Under the pieces are notes generated by a model that saw nothing but the letters and a program-made list of their open reading frames with translations, made no database searches and was not told the origin of the DNA. This document shows positions 6,907 through 12,928 of a stretch of DNA of 12,928 nucleotides, in pieces. Within the stretch, counting starts at the first letter, position 1, and every line of letters starts with the position of its first letter. Source of the stretch: Nitrosopumilus sp. BACL13 MAG-121220-bin23 (GTDB taxonomy: Archaea > Thermoproteota > Nitrososphaeria > Nitrososphaerales > Nitrosopumilaceae). The translations under genes and the position numbers were made by a program. The stretch spans positions 1-12,928 of the forward strand of contig LIAL01000032.1 in assembly GCA_001437625.1 (NCBI GenBank), written 5' to 3'.

Positions 6907-6984
6907 TGGCGCCCTCGGCGGGATTTGAACACGCGTCTCAACCGTGACAGGGTCGAATTCTAGACCGGACTATACTACAAGGGC
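6907..6984 (-). tRNA. tRNA-Asp (anticodon GTC), with encoded CCA
   Basis: The minus strand folds as a cloverleaf. The acceptor GCCCTTG pairs with CGAGGGC (one G-U). The anticodon arm is CGACC-CTGTCAC-GGTTG, anticodon GTC for Asp. The T arm is GCGTG-TTCAAAT-CCCGC. The discriminator is G (complement of base 6910) and CCA follows at 6909-6907 in the DNA. Two weak points are visible: an unpaired T/C at position 52-62 in the T stem, and an A/A mismatch in the D stem (GTAT against GAAT). No intron is seen. A TATA-like element at 7011-7018 lies about 30 bp upstream. Confidence 0.93.
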
Positions 6985-7010
6985 ACTAGCAGTATGAATC
7001 AAAATCCTAG

Positions 7011-7018
7011 ATTAAAAG
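7011..7018 (-). promoter_or_regulatory. Candidate TATA box of tRNA-Asp
   Basis: The minus strand reads CTTTTAAT, centred about 30 bp upstream of the first tRNA base at 6984. Confidence 0.35.
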
Positions 7019-7050
7019 TTTCTGGCAGAAGTCATAGATTTGTAAAAGAC

Positions 7051-7059
7051 TAAATTATA
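7051..7059 (+). promoter_or_regulatory. Candidate TATA box of tRNA-Lys
   Basis: TAAATTATA is centred about 26 bp upstream of the first base of the tRNA at 7081, the expected archaeal distance. Confidence 0.45.
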
Positions 7060-7080
7060 CAGGTTAAATATTTTTTGTGT

Positions 7081-7154
7081 GGGTTTATGGCGCAGCCAGG
7101 TAGCGCACCGGACTTTTAATCCGGTTGTCGAGGGTCCGAATCCCTCTAGACCCG
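7081..7154 (+). tRNA. tRNA-Lys (anticodon TTT)
   Basis: This is a fully paired cloverleaf: acceptor GGGTTTA with TAGACCC, D stem GCGC with GCGC, anticodon arm CCGGA-CTTTTAA-TCCGG (anticodon TTT), T arm GAGGG-TCCGAAT-CCCTC, discriminator G at 7154. CCA is not encoded (CTT follows), unlike the adjacent tRNA-Asp. It is convergent with argH, whose stop is 16 nt away, and a T-rich stretch after the tRNA may end the transcript. No intron is present. Confidence 0.96.
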
Positions 7155-7170
7155 CTTTCCACTTTATTCA

Positions 7171-8628
7171 TTAAATAATTTCATCAACTAATTTTTGAAG
7201 TTCATCAATGGAGGACTTGATTTTATTGTCTCTTTCAGACATATTTGATCTCCAAATAGTAATTTTCTCAGTTCTATCGGAAATCATTCTTTTTTGCTCA
7301 TCATATCCAGAAGAACCAAACGATTTTCTATCTTTTAAAGAGGAAACAACACTAGTAGTAGAAATAATCTCAGATACAATTTTAGGATCTACGGTAGTTC
7401 CTTCTACAGATTTTTTTATTTCTAAAGCAGTTAATTTTGAAATAGGTTTTTTTGAATTATGTGCCAATTGAACTAAAACTCCTGAAATTTTGTGAGTTAC
7501 TCTAAATGGAATTCCTTCTTGAACTAATTTTTCAGCTATGTCCAGGGCAATTAAATTACTAGATTCTGTTACTTTTTTCATTTGTTTTGTATTTACTTTC
7601 ATAGTTAGAACAATTGATTTTATAATTAATAATGCACTGATAGATATTTTTGATGTAGACCAGATAGAGGATTTTATTTGTTGTAAGTCACGTCCATATC
7701 CAGAAGCTAAACCTTTGATAGTAGTTAAAATCGCAGTAAGATTTCCAATAATTTCTGCAGTCTTACCTCGAGTTAGTTCTAAAATATCAGGATTCTTTTT
7801 TTGAGGCATTACACTTGAAGGTGATGTAAACTCATCAGATAATTCAATAAAAGAAAATTCAGATGTAGACCAAATAATAAAATCTTCAGAAATTCTACTT
7901 AAGTTAGTCATTAAAATTGAAACCATTGCAACATACTCTGCAACAAAATCACGTGTACTAGTTGCATCAATAGAATTTTCAACAACACCATCAAAACCCA
8001 ACATTTTTGCAGTGCTATGTCTATCAATTGCAATACTAGTTCCTCCAATAGGTCCAGCTCCGAGAGGACTTTGATTAATTCTTTTAAAAGTTTCAAATAA
8101 CCTTTGAAAATCTCTTGATAAAATATCGGCTTGAGCTAAAAGATAATGAGAAAATAAACCTGCTTGAGCTTGCTGAAGGTGAGTGTAAAAAGGCATAATT
8201 GTTTTTTGATGGTTTTTGGATACGGATACAAGTGATTCAATTGCATCTAAAAGACAATTACAGATAATGTTAATGTCATCTCTAATTTTCATTCGAATAT
8301 CTAAAACAACTTGATCGTTTCGAGATCTTGCAGTATGCATTTTTCCGCCACTTGTCATACCTGCTTTTTTAATTACTAAAGATTCAATTAATTCATGAAT
8401 ATCCTCTGCACCAGACGAAGTATCAAATGTTTCATTTTTCATATCCTCTAAGGAAGATAGAATTTTTTTTGCATCATTTTTTGTAATAATGTTATTTTGA
8501 AATAGCATTATTGTATGAGCTTGACTTCCAATAATATCGTATAAAGCAATTTCAGAATCATCATTTATTGATGAAACATAATCTAAAGTGATATCACTCA
8601 AATCAGTACCAAGTCGTGAGCGATACAT
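7171..8628 (-). CDS. argH: Argininosuccinate lyase
   Basis: This enzyme splits argininosuccinate into arginine and fumarate in the last step of arginine synthesis. Family motifs appear in order: RSRLG at 3-7, LYDIIGSQAH at 29-38, EDIHELIE at 75-82, HTARSRNDQ at 98-106 (usually HTGRSRNDQ), YTHLQQAQ at 148-155 with the catalytic His150, SPLGAGPIGG at 187-196, NSIDATSTRDF at 218-228, and the fumarase/lyase signature SSVMPQKKNPD at 271-281 with its catalytic serine. Length is 485 aa, normal. I start at the ATG at 8628; a TTG at 8631 is in frame just before it but the ATG fits the leaderless distance from the palindromic TATA box. The fumarate released can feed the TCA segment that includes the nearby succinate dehydrogenase. 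It is divergent from the DUF59 gene. Confidence 0.95.
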   Translation of the reverse strand: MYRSRLGTDLSDITLDYVSSINDDSEIALYDIIGSQAHTIMLFQNNIITKNDAKKILSSLEDMKNETFDTSSGAEDIHELIESLVIKKAGMTSGGKMHTARSRNDQVVLDIRMKIRDDINIICNCLLDAIESLVSVSKNHQKTIMPFYTHLQQAQAGLFSHYLLAQADILSRDFQRLFETFKRINQSPLGAGPIGGTSIAIDRHSTAKMLGFDGVVENSIDATSTRDFVAEYVAMVSILMTNLSRISEDFIIWSTSEFSFIELSDEFTSPSSVMPQKKNPDILELTRGKTAEIIGNLTAILTTIKGLASGYGRDLQQIKSSIWSTSKISISALLIIKSIVLTMKVNTKQMKKVTESSNLIALDIAEKLVQEGIPFRVTHKISGVLVQLAHNSKKPISKLTALEIKKSVEGTTVDPKIVSEIISTTSVVSSLKDRKSFGSSGYDEQKRMISDRTEKITIWRSNMSERDNKIKSSIDELQKLVDEII

Positions 8629-8649
8629 CAACTAAGGTTGTAAAATGGT

Positions 8650-8657
8650 TATATATA
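8650..8657. promoter_or_regulatory. Shared palindromic TATA box for argH and the DUF59 gene
   Basis: TATATATA reads the same on both strands. Its centre (8653.5) is 24.5 bp from the ATG at 8678 (+) and 25.5 bp from the ATG at 8628 (-), so each start codon sits at the usual distance for a leaderless archaeal transcript. A single element therefore appears able to serve both divergent genes in a 49-bp intergenic space. Confidence 0.6.
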
Positions 8658-8677
8658 GCATAAATGTTTTTGCCGTT

Positions 8678-9040
8678 ATGAGTCAAGATATCAAATTACT
8701 TAGAGTAAAAATTTTTGATGAGTTATCAAAGATTGTAGATCCAGAAATCAACACCTCAATTGTAGAATTAGAGTTAATTGATGAGGTAGATATTAGCGAT
8801 AGTAATGTCAAGGTAGATTTGCATCTAACTAGTCCTTTCTGTCCAGCAGTATTTGGTTTTAAAATTTGTCAAGATGTACACGATTATCTTTTAAGAGTAG
8901 ATGGGGTAAATGATGTTAAAGTGAATGTATCAAATCATTTCATGGCAGAACAAATCAACAATCAGGTTAACAATAGTCCTAATCCTAAAAAATTGGATCA
9001 AGTTCCTAAAAAATTGGATGAAGTGCCTAAAAAATTATAG
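8678..9040 (+). CDS. DUF59 / MIP18 family Fe-S assembly protein with C-terminal PKKL repeats
   Basis: This 120-aa protein has the DUF59 (PaaD/SufT/MIP18-like) fold signature: DPEINTSIVELELIDEV at 21-37 and TSPFCP at 51-56 with the conserved Cys55, then a C-terminal strand pattern VDGVNDVKVNV (74-84). Family members help in maturing Fe-S proteins, which fits the neighbouring Fe-S subunit of succinate dehydrogenase on the other strand, though that pairing is only by location. An odd tail of three tandem units, PKKLDQVPKKLDEVPKKL (103-120), follows the domain. I chose the ATG at 8678 over the ATG at 8645, because 8645 would read through the shared TATA box, and 8678 sits at the leaderless distance. 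It ends 26 nt from the convergent sdhB. Confidence 0.85.
   Translation: MSQDIKLLRVKIFDELSKIVDPEINTSIVELELIDEVDISDSNVKVDLHLTSPFCPAVFGFKICQDVHDYLLRVDGVNDVKVNVSNHFMAEQINNQVNNSPNPKKLDQVPKKLDEVPKKL
8984..9037 (+). repeat. 21-bp tandem repeat inside the DUF59 gene
   Basis: Two full 21-bp units (8984-9004 and 9005-9025) plus 12 bp of a third (9026-9037) begin with CCTAAAAAATT and keep the reading frame, encoding the repeated PKKLDxV heptapeptide. The two full units differ at a few bases only. Confidence 0.85.
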
Positions 9041-9053
9041 TATCTTAAGCCTT

Positions 9054-9066
9054 TAAAAAAATTATT
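9054..9066 (-). terminator. T-rich candidate terminator of the sdh operon
   Basis: Just after the sdhB TAA the minus strand reads AAATAATTTTTTTA, with seven consecutive T. It is the likely stop for the sdh transcript in the 26-nt gap to the convergent DUF59 gene. Confidence 0.4.
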
Positions 9067-9834
9067 TTAACTTCTAAATCCTAGTAAATATCCTCTAAGG
9101 AATTGAATTCCCATTGCAGGATCAACACCTTTTGGACATACTTGACTACATGAGCCAGCAAAATGACATCTCCAGATTCCATGAGATTCATCAATTATGT
9201 TTAATCTAGTATCTTTCCCCTTATCTCTGCTATCAGCAACATATCGATATGCTTGTGCTAATGCCTGAGGTCCAACAAAAGAAGAATCAGTAGCCATGGT
9301 AGGACATGCAGAATTGCACAACCCACATTTAATACAATTAGCGAATTGGATGTATTGTTCTACTTCTTGAGGTGATTGTAAAAATTCTCGTTCATCAGAT
9401 TTCATATCAGCATCATCACGAATGAGATAAGGTTTGATTTTTTGATGTTTTTCAAATAATTTTTCAAATCCAACTGTTAAATCACGAATTACTGGAAAAT
9501 TATTCATAGGTTCAACTGTAACAACATCAGAATCTAATTCACTAATTTTTGTAAAACATGCAAGTTTTGGTTTTCCATTAATCATCATGCCACATGAACC
9601 ACATGTAGCTTGTCTACAAGAATAACGAACAGCAACAGAATGATCAAAATGTTTTTTGACATCAAGAATTGCTTCTAATACAGTAGTCCATTTTTCATAA
9701 GGAACAGTAAATTCTAGAAATTTACTTGACTCATCTAATTGTGGATTAAATTTTGAAATTCTTAAAAGAATAGATTTTGAAGAAGATAACGGTGTTGATA
9801 CTTGTTCATCTGCAATACTAGATACTTGAGCCAT
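9067..9834 (-). CDS. sdhB: Succinate dehydrogenase iron-sulfur subunit
   Basis: This subunit carries electrons from the flavoprotein to the membrane anchors via three Fe-S clusters. The 2Fe-2S domain has Cys73, 78 and 81 in YSCRQATCGSCG, with Cys93 in KLACF. The 4Fe-4S site is CIKCGLCNSACP (Cys167, 170, 173, 177). The third cluster is CHFAGSCSQVCPKG (Cys223, 229, 233), the usual 3Fe-4S spacing. Length is 255 aa. The start MAQVSS at 9834 lies 2 nt after the stop of sdhD; a longer frame to 9912 would run far into sdhD and lacks family support at its N-terminus, so I rejected it. The last gene of the operon, it ends at a T-rich terminator. All cluster ligands are intact. Confidence 0.94.
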   Translation of the reverse strand: MAQVSSIADEQVSTPLSSSKSILLRISKFNPQLDESSKFLEFTVPYEKWTTVLEAILDVKKHFDHSVAVRYSCRQATCGSCGMMINGKPKLACFTKISELDSDVVTVEPMNNFPVIRDLTVGFEKLFEKHQKIKPYLIRDDADMKSDEREFLQSPQEVEQYIQFANCIKCGLCNSACPTMATDSSFVGPQALAQAYRYVADSRDKGKDTRLNIIDESHGIWRCHFAGSCSQVCPKGVDPAMGIQFLRGYLLGFRS

Positions 9835-9836
9835 TT

Positions 9837-10181
9837 CTATACCATCCCCATATTTGTCATAATAATTGTTCTTGAGCCATATCCAATTAATACAATCATT
9901 GCCACTACACAACCATATGAAACAGCTTTCTCATATACTCTGCCTTGTTTTAATTCCAACAAGATAACTCTTAATCCATTAAATCCATGTACTGCAAGTA
10001 AAATCAAAATTAGTTCAAGCATTATAACATATGGAATAGATTGATAATTAGCTAAAACATTTTCATAACTTAAAGAATCAGCAAATCCGGTTGTTAGACG
10101 CATCAAAATATGAACTGCAACTAAACCAACTGATGCTAAAGCTGTTCCATAGTGTATTTTCATTATTGTACTTTCTTTCAT
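9837..10181 (-). CDS. sdhD: Succinate dehydrogenase membrane anchor subunit (SdhD-like)
   Basis: This 114-aa hydrophobic protein has three predicted membrane spans (about 10-32, 50-72, 86-107). His24 and His65 (in VAVHILMRL and LLAVHGFNGLR) sit within or at the spans, where anchor subunits bind heme or quinone; the HGFNGLR stretch resembles the HxxxGxR motif of these subunits. It anchors SdhAB in the membrane and passes electrons to quinone. I start at the ATG at 10181, 1 nt after the TGA of sdhC; in-frame TTG at 10193 and GTG at 10190 would overlap sdhC. The assignment to SdhD rather than a second SdhC-type anchor rests on position; anchor sequences are poorly conserved. Confidence 0.85.
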   Translation of the reverse strand: MKESTIMKIHYGTALASVGLVAVHILMRLTTGFADSLSYENVLANYQSIPYVIMLELILILLAVHGFNGLRVILLELKQGRVYEKAVSYGCVVAMIVLIGYGSRTIIMTNMGMV

Positions 10182-10182
10182 A

Positions 10183-10614
10183 TCATTCACCAAACATTAC
10201 TGCCATTCCATACATCATTGCAACTGCTGCAAGAACAATGGAGGAGTAAATTCCTATTTTCTGTCTATAATTTTGAGATGCTGGTTGATATGGATAATCA
10301 GGCCTAGCAGGTTTTCCTACACCAACACCGCCATGTCCCAACATAATTCTAATTCCATTTCCAGTATGAAAAACACACATTCCAATTACAAGTGCTAAAA
10401 AGATATGCCCTTCAGTGGTTTGGGTCATTGCTAGAAAGTCATCCCAACCCATTCGTCCCCGTAAAATATTACTTGTTTCATAAATATGGGCAATAAAATA
10501 TCCCAATAATCCCAATCCAGTCAAACGCATTAACAAATATGCAATACGTTCAATTCCATAACGACCAGGATTAGCCATTCCTTTGATGCCTTCACGGTGT
10601 TCATCTTTAGTCAT
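10183..10614 (-). CDS. sdhC: Succinate dehydrogenase cytochrome b / membrane anchor subunit (SdhC-like)
   Basis: This 143-aa membrane protein has three spans (about 24-44, 70-92, 120-141). LLMRLTGLGLLGYFIAHIYE (27-46) matches the family R-x-x-G...H motif with Arg30 and His43, and FHTGNGIRIMLGH (82-94) matches HxxxGxRxxxxxH, where His83 or His94 could bind heme. A basic, proline-rich cytoplasmic loop (101-118) links spans 2 and 3. It forms the quinone site together with the next subunit. Its ATG at 10614 follows the TAG of sdhA with no gap, and translation is probably coupled. The number of hemes cannot be told from sequence. Confidence 0.88.
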   Translation of the reverse strand: MTKDEHREGIKGMANPGRYGIERIAYLLMRLTGLGLLGYFIAHIYETSNILRGRMGWDDFLAMTQTTEGHIFLALVIGMCVFHTGNGIRIMLGHGGVGVGKPARPDYPYQPASQNYRQKIGIYSSIVLAAVAMMYGMAVMFGE

Positions 10615-12327
10615 CTAATATTTCCTCTCTACGGGTTGATATTTAGTAATTGTGACAGGATGTTTTTTCATAATAGGTCCGTTTGGATCATAATATGCAA
10701 GTGTATGATGTAAGAAATTAGTGTCATCACGTTTAGGGTAATCAGTTCTTGCATGTGCACCACGAGATTCTTTTCGATTAATTGCACCAACTAAAATTAC
10801 CTCTGCAACTCTAAACATAGAATCAAGTTCCATAACATTTGCGAAATTGGTATTGTATTCTTTTGCCTTATCATCAACGTGCTTCCAAGCTTGTTTTTTT
10901 AATTCTCTAACTTTCTTTAAACCGTCAACAAGATCAGTTTCATTCCGATAAACATATGCCTTATTGTTTAAAGTATCAGTAAGTTCTTGTCTAATTTCAT
11001 AAGGATTTACATCTCCATTTCCTCTAAATATTCCATCGTAGATTCTTTTCTCTTCTAAGGCAACTAAATGATGTGGCCATGGATTGGATGTTGTCTTATT
11101 TTTAATATAATCAATTGCTAATTCACCTGTAATTTTACCCCAAACAATACATTCTGAAGTTGAATTTGCACCTAAACGATTTGAACCATGAACACTGTTA
11201 CATGCAGCCTCACCTGCAGCCCATACACCTTGAATTTCAGTGGCACCATCAATATCTGTGTGTAATCCACCCATCATGTAATGGCAGACAGGTCTAATGT
11301 CAAGCAAATCTTTAGCAGGATCGATTCCAGAAAATTTAATAGAAATTTCTCTAATTCCACCTAATTTTTCTTTAATTTTCTCATCACCGAGATGTCTAAT
11401 GTCAAGTTTTAAACAATCAACACCAGTTTCATGTTTGAAACCATTGCCTTGTTCAATTTCAGTCATAATAGATCTTGAAACAATATCACGCGGAGCTAAT
11501 TCCATTTTTCCAGCAGCATAATTTTTCATAAATCTCTCTCCCTTGTTGTTAAGCAAATAACCACCTTCACCTCTTGCACCTTCAGTGATCAATATTCCGG
11601 AAGGTAAAATTCCAGTAGGATGAAATTGTACAAACTCCATATCTTTTAGTGCCATGCCAGCACGGAATCCCATATCCAAACCATCAGGAGTTGAAGAAAG
11701 GGCATAAGTTGAAAAACTATACAAACGCCCTGCACCGCCAGTTGCAATGATCAGAGCTTTTCCTTTAATTGTGTAAAATGTACCAGAAGATAATTCAATT
11801 GCAGTAACTCCCATGAATGTTTTTCCATCATGAATAATTGATGTTACAAACCATTCGTTAAGATATTCAATATTATCAAATTTTTGACATGTATCATACA
11901 GAGTTTGCATTTCAAAGAAACCAACTTTATCTGATGCATATGTTGCTCTTGGAAAACTGTAACCACCAAAATTTCGTTGATCAATTCTACCATCATCACG
12001 TCTAGACCAAGGCATTCCCCAATGATCCAGTTGATGAATTTCTTGTGGCATCTCAACACATAATCGTTCAGCTACATCTTGATCTGCAAGAAAGTCACTG
12101 CCTTTCACAGTATCATAAATATGAGATTCAATTGTATCCCCCTCATCTTCAAAAAGTACTGCAGCAGTTCCACCTTCTGCAGAAACAGAATGAGAACGCA
12201 TAACTTGTACTTTAGAAACAACTCCAATCTTTAGATGTGGACCTTTTTGTGCAGCTGCTATTGCAGCTCGTAATCCAGCAAGTCCAGAACCACAAATAAT
12301 TAGATCAAATTCACGTGTGTTAACCAT
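10615..12327 (-). CDS. sdhA: Succinate dehydrogenase flavoprotein subunit
   Basis: This is the catalytic FAD subunit that oxidises succinate to fumarate. It has the FAD-binding GSGLAG at 13-18, the covalent flavin site RSHSVSAEGG at 44-53 with His46 (family RSHTxAAQGG), QFHPTGILPSG at 235-245, TEGARGEGG at 249-257, the RDIVSRS segment at 281-287, His350 in CHYMMGGLHTD, and HGSNRLGANS at 381-390 at the substrate and flavin site. Length is 570 aa, normal. It is the first gene of the sdhACDB operon. A TATA-like element at 12354-12360 is about 30 bp upstream of the ATG. It could also act as a fumarate reductase, but the aerobic ammonia-oxidiser setting favours succinate oxidation. All active-site groups seen are intact. 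Confidence 0.96.
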   Translation of the reverse strand: MVNTREFDLIICGSGLAGLRAAIAAAQKGPHLKIGVVSKVQVMRSHSVSAEGGTAAVLFEDEGDTIESHIYDTVKGSDFLADQDVAERLCVEMPQEIHQLDHWGMPWSRRDDGRIDQRNFGGYSFPRATYASDKVGFFEMQTLYDTCQKFDNIEYLNEWFVTSIIHDGKTFMGVTAIELSSGTFYTIKGKALIIATGGAGRLYSFSTYALSSTPDGLDMGFRAGMALKDMEFVQFHPTGILPSGILITEGARGEGGYLLNNKGERFMKNYAAGKMELAPRDIVSRSIMTEIEQGNGFKHETGVDCLKLDIRHLGDEKIKEKLGGIREISIKFSGIDPAKDLLDIRPVCHYMMGGLHTDIDGATEIQGVWAAGEAACNSVHGSNRLGANSTSECIVWGKITGELAIDYIKNKTTSNPWPHHLVALEEKRIYDGIFRGNGDVNPYEIRQELTDTLNNKAYVYRNETDLVDGLKKVRELKKQAWKHVDDKAKEYNTNFANVMELDSMFRVAEVILVGAINRKESRGAHARTDYPKRDDTNFLHHTLAYYDPNGPIMKKHPVTITKYQPVERKY

Positions 12328-12353
12328 TTTAAGATAAATATACTATTTTTGGG

Positions 12354-12360
12354 TTAAATA
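12354..12360 (-). promoter_or_regulatory. Candidate TATA box of the sdh operon
   Basis: The minus strand reads TATTTAA, centred 30 bp upstream of the sdhA ATG at 12327, giving a leader of a few nucleotides. A second AT-rich block at 12335-12342 is too close to the start to be the box. Confidence 0.45.
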
Positions 12361-12388
12361 TGAAGTAATATCAGTCATATTAAGAAAT

Positions 12389-12398
12389 ATTAAAATAT
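12389..12398 (+). promoter_or_regulatory. Candidate TATA box of the PadR-family gene
   Basis: ATTAAAATAT ends just before the palindromic operator, centred about 27 bp upstream of the ATG at 12421, as for a leaderless message. Confidence 0.5.
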
Positions 12399-12422
12399 AT
12401 CACTAGTGATATCACTAGTGAT
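12399..12422. promoter_or_regulatory. Two tandem perfect 12-bp palindromes, likely operator of the PadR-family regulator
   Basis: ATCACTAGTGAT occurs twice with no gap (12399-12410 and 12411-12422); each copy is a perfect palindrome, so the whole 24 bp is one too. It starts directly after the TATA box and runs into the first two bases of the ATG at 12421, where a bound protein would block polymerase. Autoregulation by the encoded PadR protein is inferred. The sdh TATA box at 12354-12360 is about 39 bp away and not covered. Confidence 0.65.
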
Positions 12423-12921
12423 GATTTCTGAGTGGTTTCAAAGAGTAGGGAGTTCGATTCCAAGAGGATTTTCACGATATTTTGTTTTGGAATTATTAAA
12501 AGAAAAAACATACACTGGAAAAGAAATAATCGATTATGCAGTAGAGCAAAGTAATGGGATTTGGAAACCATCACCGGGATTAATTTATCCATTATTGGGC
12601 CGACTCTTAGATGAGAATTTAATTGAAGAAACAAAAGATGGAAGATATCAATTAACAAAAGAAGGTGAAGAGACAGCAAAAGATGTTGATAAAATGAATG
12701 ATATTATTAAAAATCAATTAGAGGTTCTTTTTAGATTAGGGAATGTTGGAAGATTTGTTGCATTAGATATACTTGAAAAAATTTCTTCGATGGGATCAAT
12801 TCTAAGCTCAAACATAACAAATATGACAGATGAAGAAACGCAAAAATACAAAGAATTCCTTCAAGGAGAATTAGATAAAATGAATGAAAAGAAAGTAGTA
12901 AAAAAAATTAAAATAGAATAA
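12421..12921 (+). CDS. PadR-family winged-helix transcriptional regulator
   Basis: The 166-aa protein has a winged-helix domain at about 11-90 with the PadR signature: SRYFVLELLKEKTYTGKEI (18-36), then WKPSPGLIYPLLGRLLDENLI (48-68), then the wing GRYQLTKEGEE (74-84). The C-terminal part (about 85-155) is helical and probably dimerises, as in PadR proteins with a long C-terminal domain. It ends in a basic KKVVKKIKIE tail. The ligand or signal is unknown. I start at the ATG at 12421; a GTG at 12406 would lie inside the operator and so is less likely. It is divergent from sdhA, separated by 93 bp, and carries its own TATA box and operator. Confidence 0.9.
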   Translation: MISEWFQRVGSSIPRGFSRYFVLELLKEKTYTGKEIIDYAVEQSNGIWKPSPGLIYPLLGRLLDENLIEETKDGRYQLTKEGEETAKDVDKMNDIIKNQLEVLFRLGNVGRFVALDILEKISSMGSILSSNITNMTDEETQKYKEFLQGELDKMNEKKVVKKIKIE

Positions 12922-12928
12922 TTAGAAA

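Noticed and set aside
6985..7080. Possible integration site beside the tRNA pair
   Set aside because: No integrase gene, no direct repeat of a tRNA 3' end and no atypical genes were seen in the flanks.
8645..8677. Upstream ATG adding 11 residues to the DUF59 protein
   Set aside because: The segment contains the palindromic TATA box. A start at 8678 fits leaderless transcription and the family N-terminus.
9835..9912. Extended N-terminus of SdhB reaching into sdhD
   Set aside because: The extra 26 residues have no family counterpart, overlap the sdhD coding end, and the ATG at 9834 sits 2 nt after the sdhD stop as expected in this compact operon.
12406..12420. GTG start for the PadR gene five codons upstream
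   Set aside because: It lies within the palindromic operator and too close to the TATA box; the ATG at 12421 is at the right distance.
1..12928. CRISPR array, transposon or defence cluster
   Set aside because: No regularly spaced repeats, transposase, or nuclease genes were found; the only tandem repeats are the short coding one at 8984-9037 and the operator.

Overview
The window is AT-rich, densely packed archaeal DNA, most likely from a marine ammonia-oxidising thaumarchaeon (Nitrosopumilus-like). The evidence is an archaeal RFC large subunit, a biotin-dependent acyl-CoA carboxylase subunit of the kind used in the 3-hydroxypropionate/4-hydroxybutyrate cycle, short intergenic gaps, TATA boxes about 25 bp upstream of start codons (leaderless transcripts), and protein character throughout. 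The lineage is inferred from gene content and style; no marker such as 16S rRNA is present.

Layout. 1-298 (-): the 5' end of an acyl-CoA carboxylase carboxyltransferase gene that runs off the left edge. 377-2978 (-): a three-gene operon, transcribed as an unrecognised 375-aa protein, then RFC large subunit, then a small Cys-rich zinc protein, with 4-nt or near-4-nt overlaps. 3055-3852 (+): inositol-monophosphatase-family enzyme, divergent from that operon. 3932-4774 (+): ferredoxin/flavodoxin-NAD(P)+ reductase-like flavoprotein. 4851-5015 (+): a 54-aa DUF1059 protein. 5023-6833 (-): a two-gene unit made of a charged coiled-coil protein with a TTG start and a HemA-family protein. 6907-7154: tRNA-Asp(GTC) on the minus strand and tRNA-Lys(TTT) on the plus strand, divergent. 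7171-8628 (-): argininosuccinate lyase, divergent from 8678-9040 (+), a DUF59/MIP18 protein; one palindromic TATA box serves both. 9067-12327 (-): a complete succinate dehydrogenase operon in the order sdhA-sdhC-sdhD-sdhB with 0-2 nt between genes. 12421-12921 (+): a PadR-family regulator whose start codon lies inside a perfect 24-bp palindromic operator.

Most genes are central metabolism: carbon fixation (carboxylase), the oxidative or reductive TCA segment (SDH), electron transfer (flavoprotein reductase), tetrapyrrole or HemA-like function, arginine synthesis, Fe-S maturation (DUF59) and DNA replication (RFC).

The most unusual observations are: (1) the HemA-family protein has lost both the catalytic cysteine (Ala53) and the catalytic histidine (Asn118) while keeping the fold and the NADPH-binding glycines, so it is either a pseudoenzyme or has a changed chemistry; (2) the tandem perfect palindrome at the PadR promoter; (3) the symmetric shared TATA box between argH and the DUF59 gene; and (4) two uncharacterised proteins locked by overlap into the RFC large-subunit operon. 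No mobile element, CRISPR array or defence island was seen.
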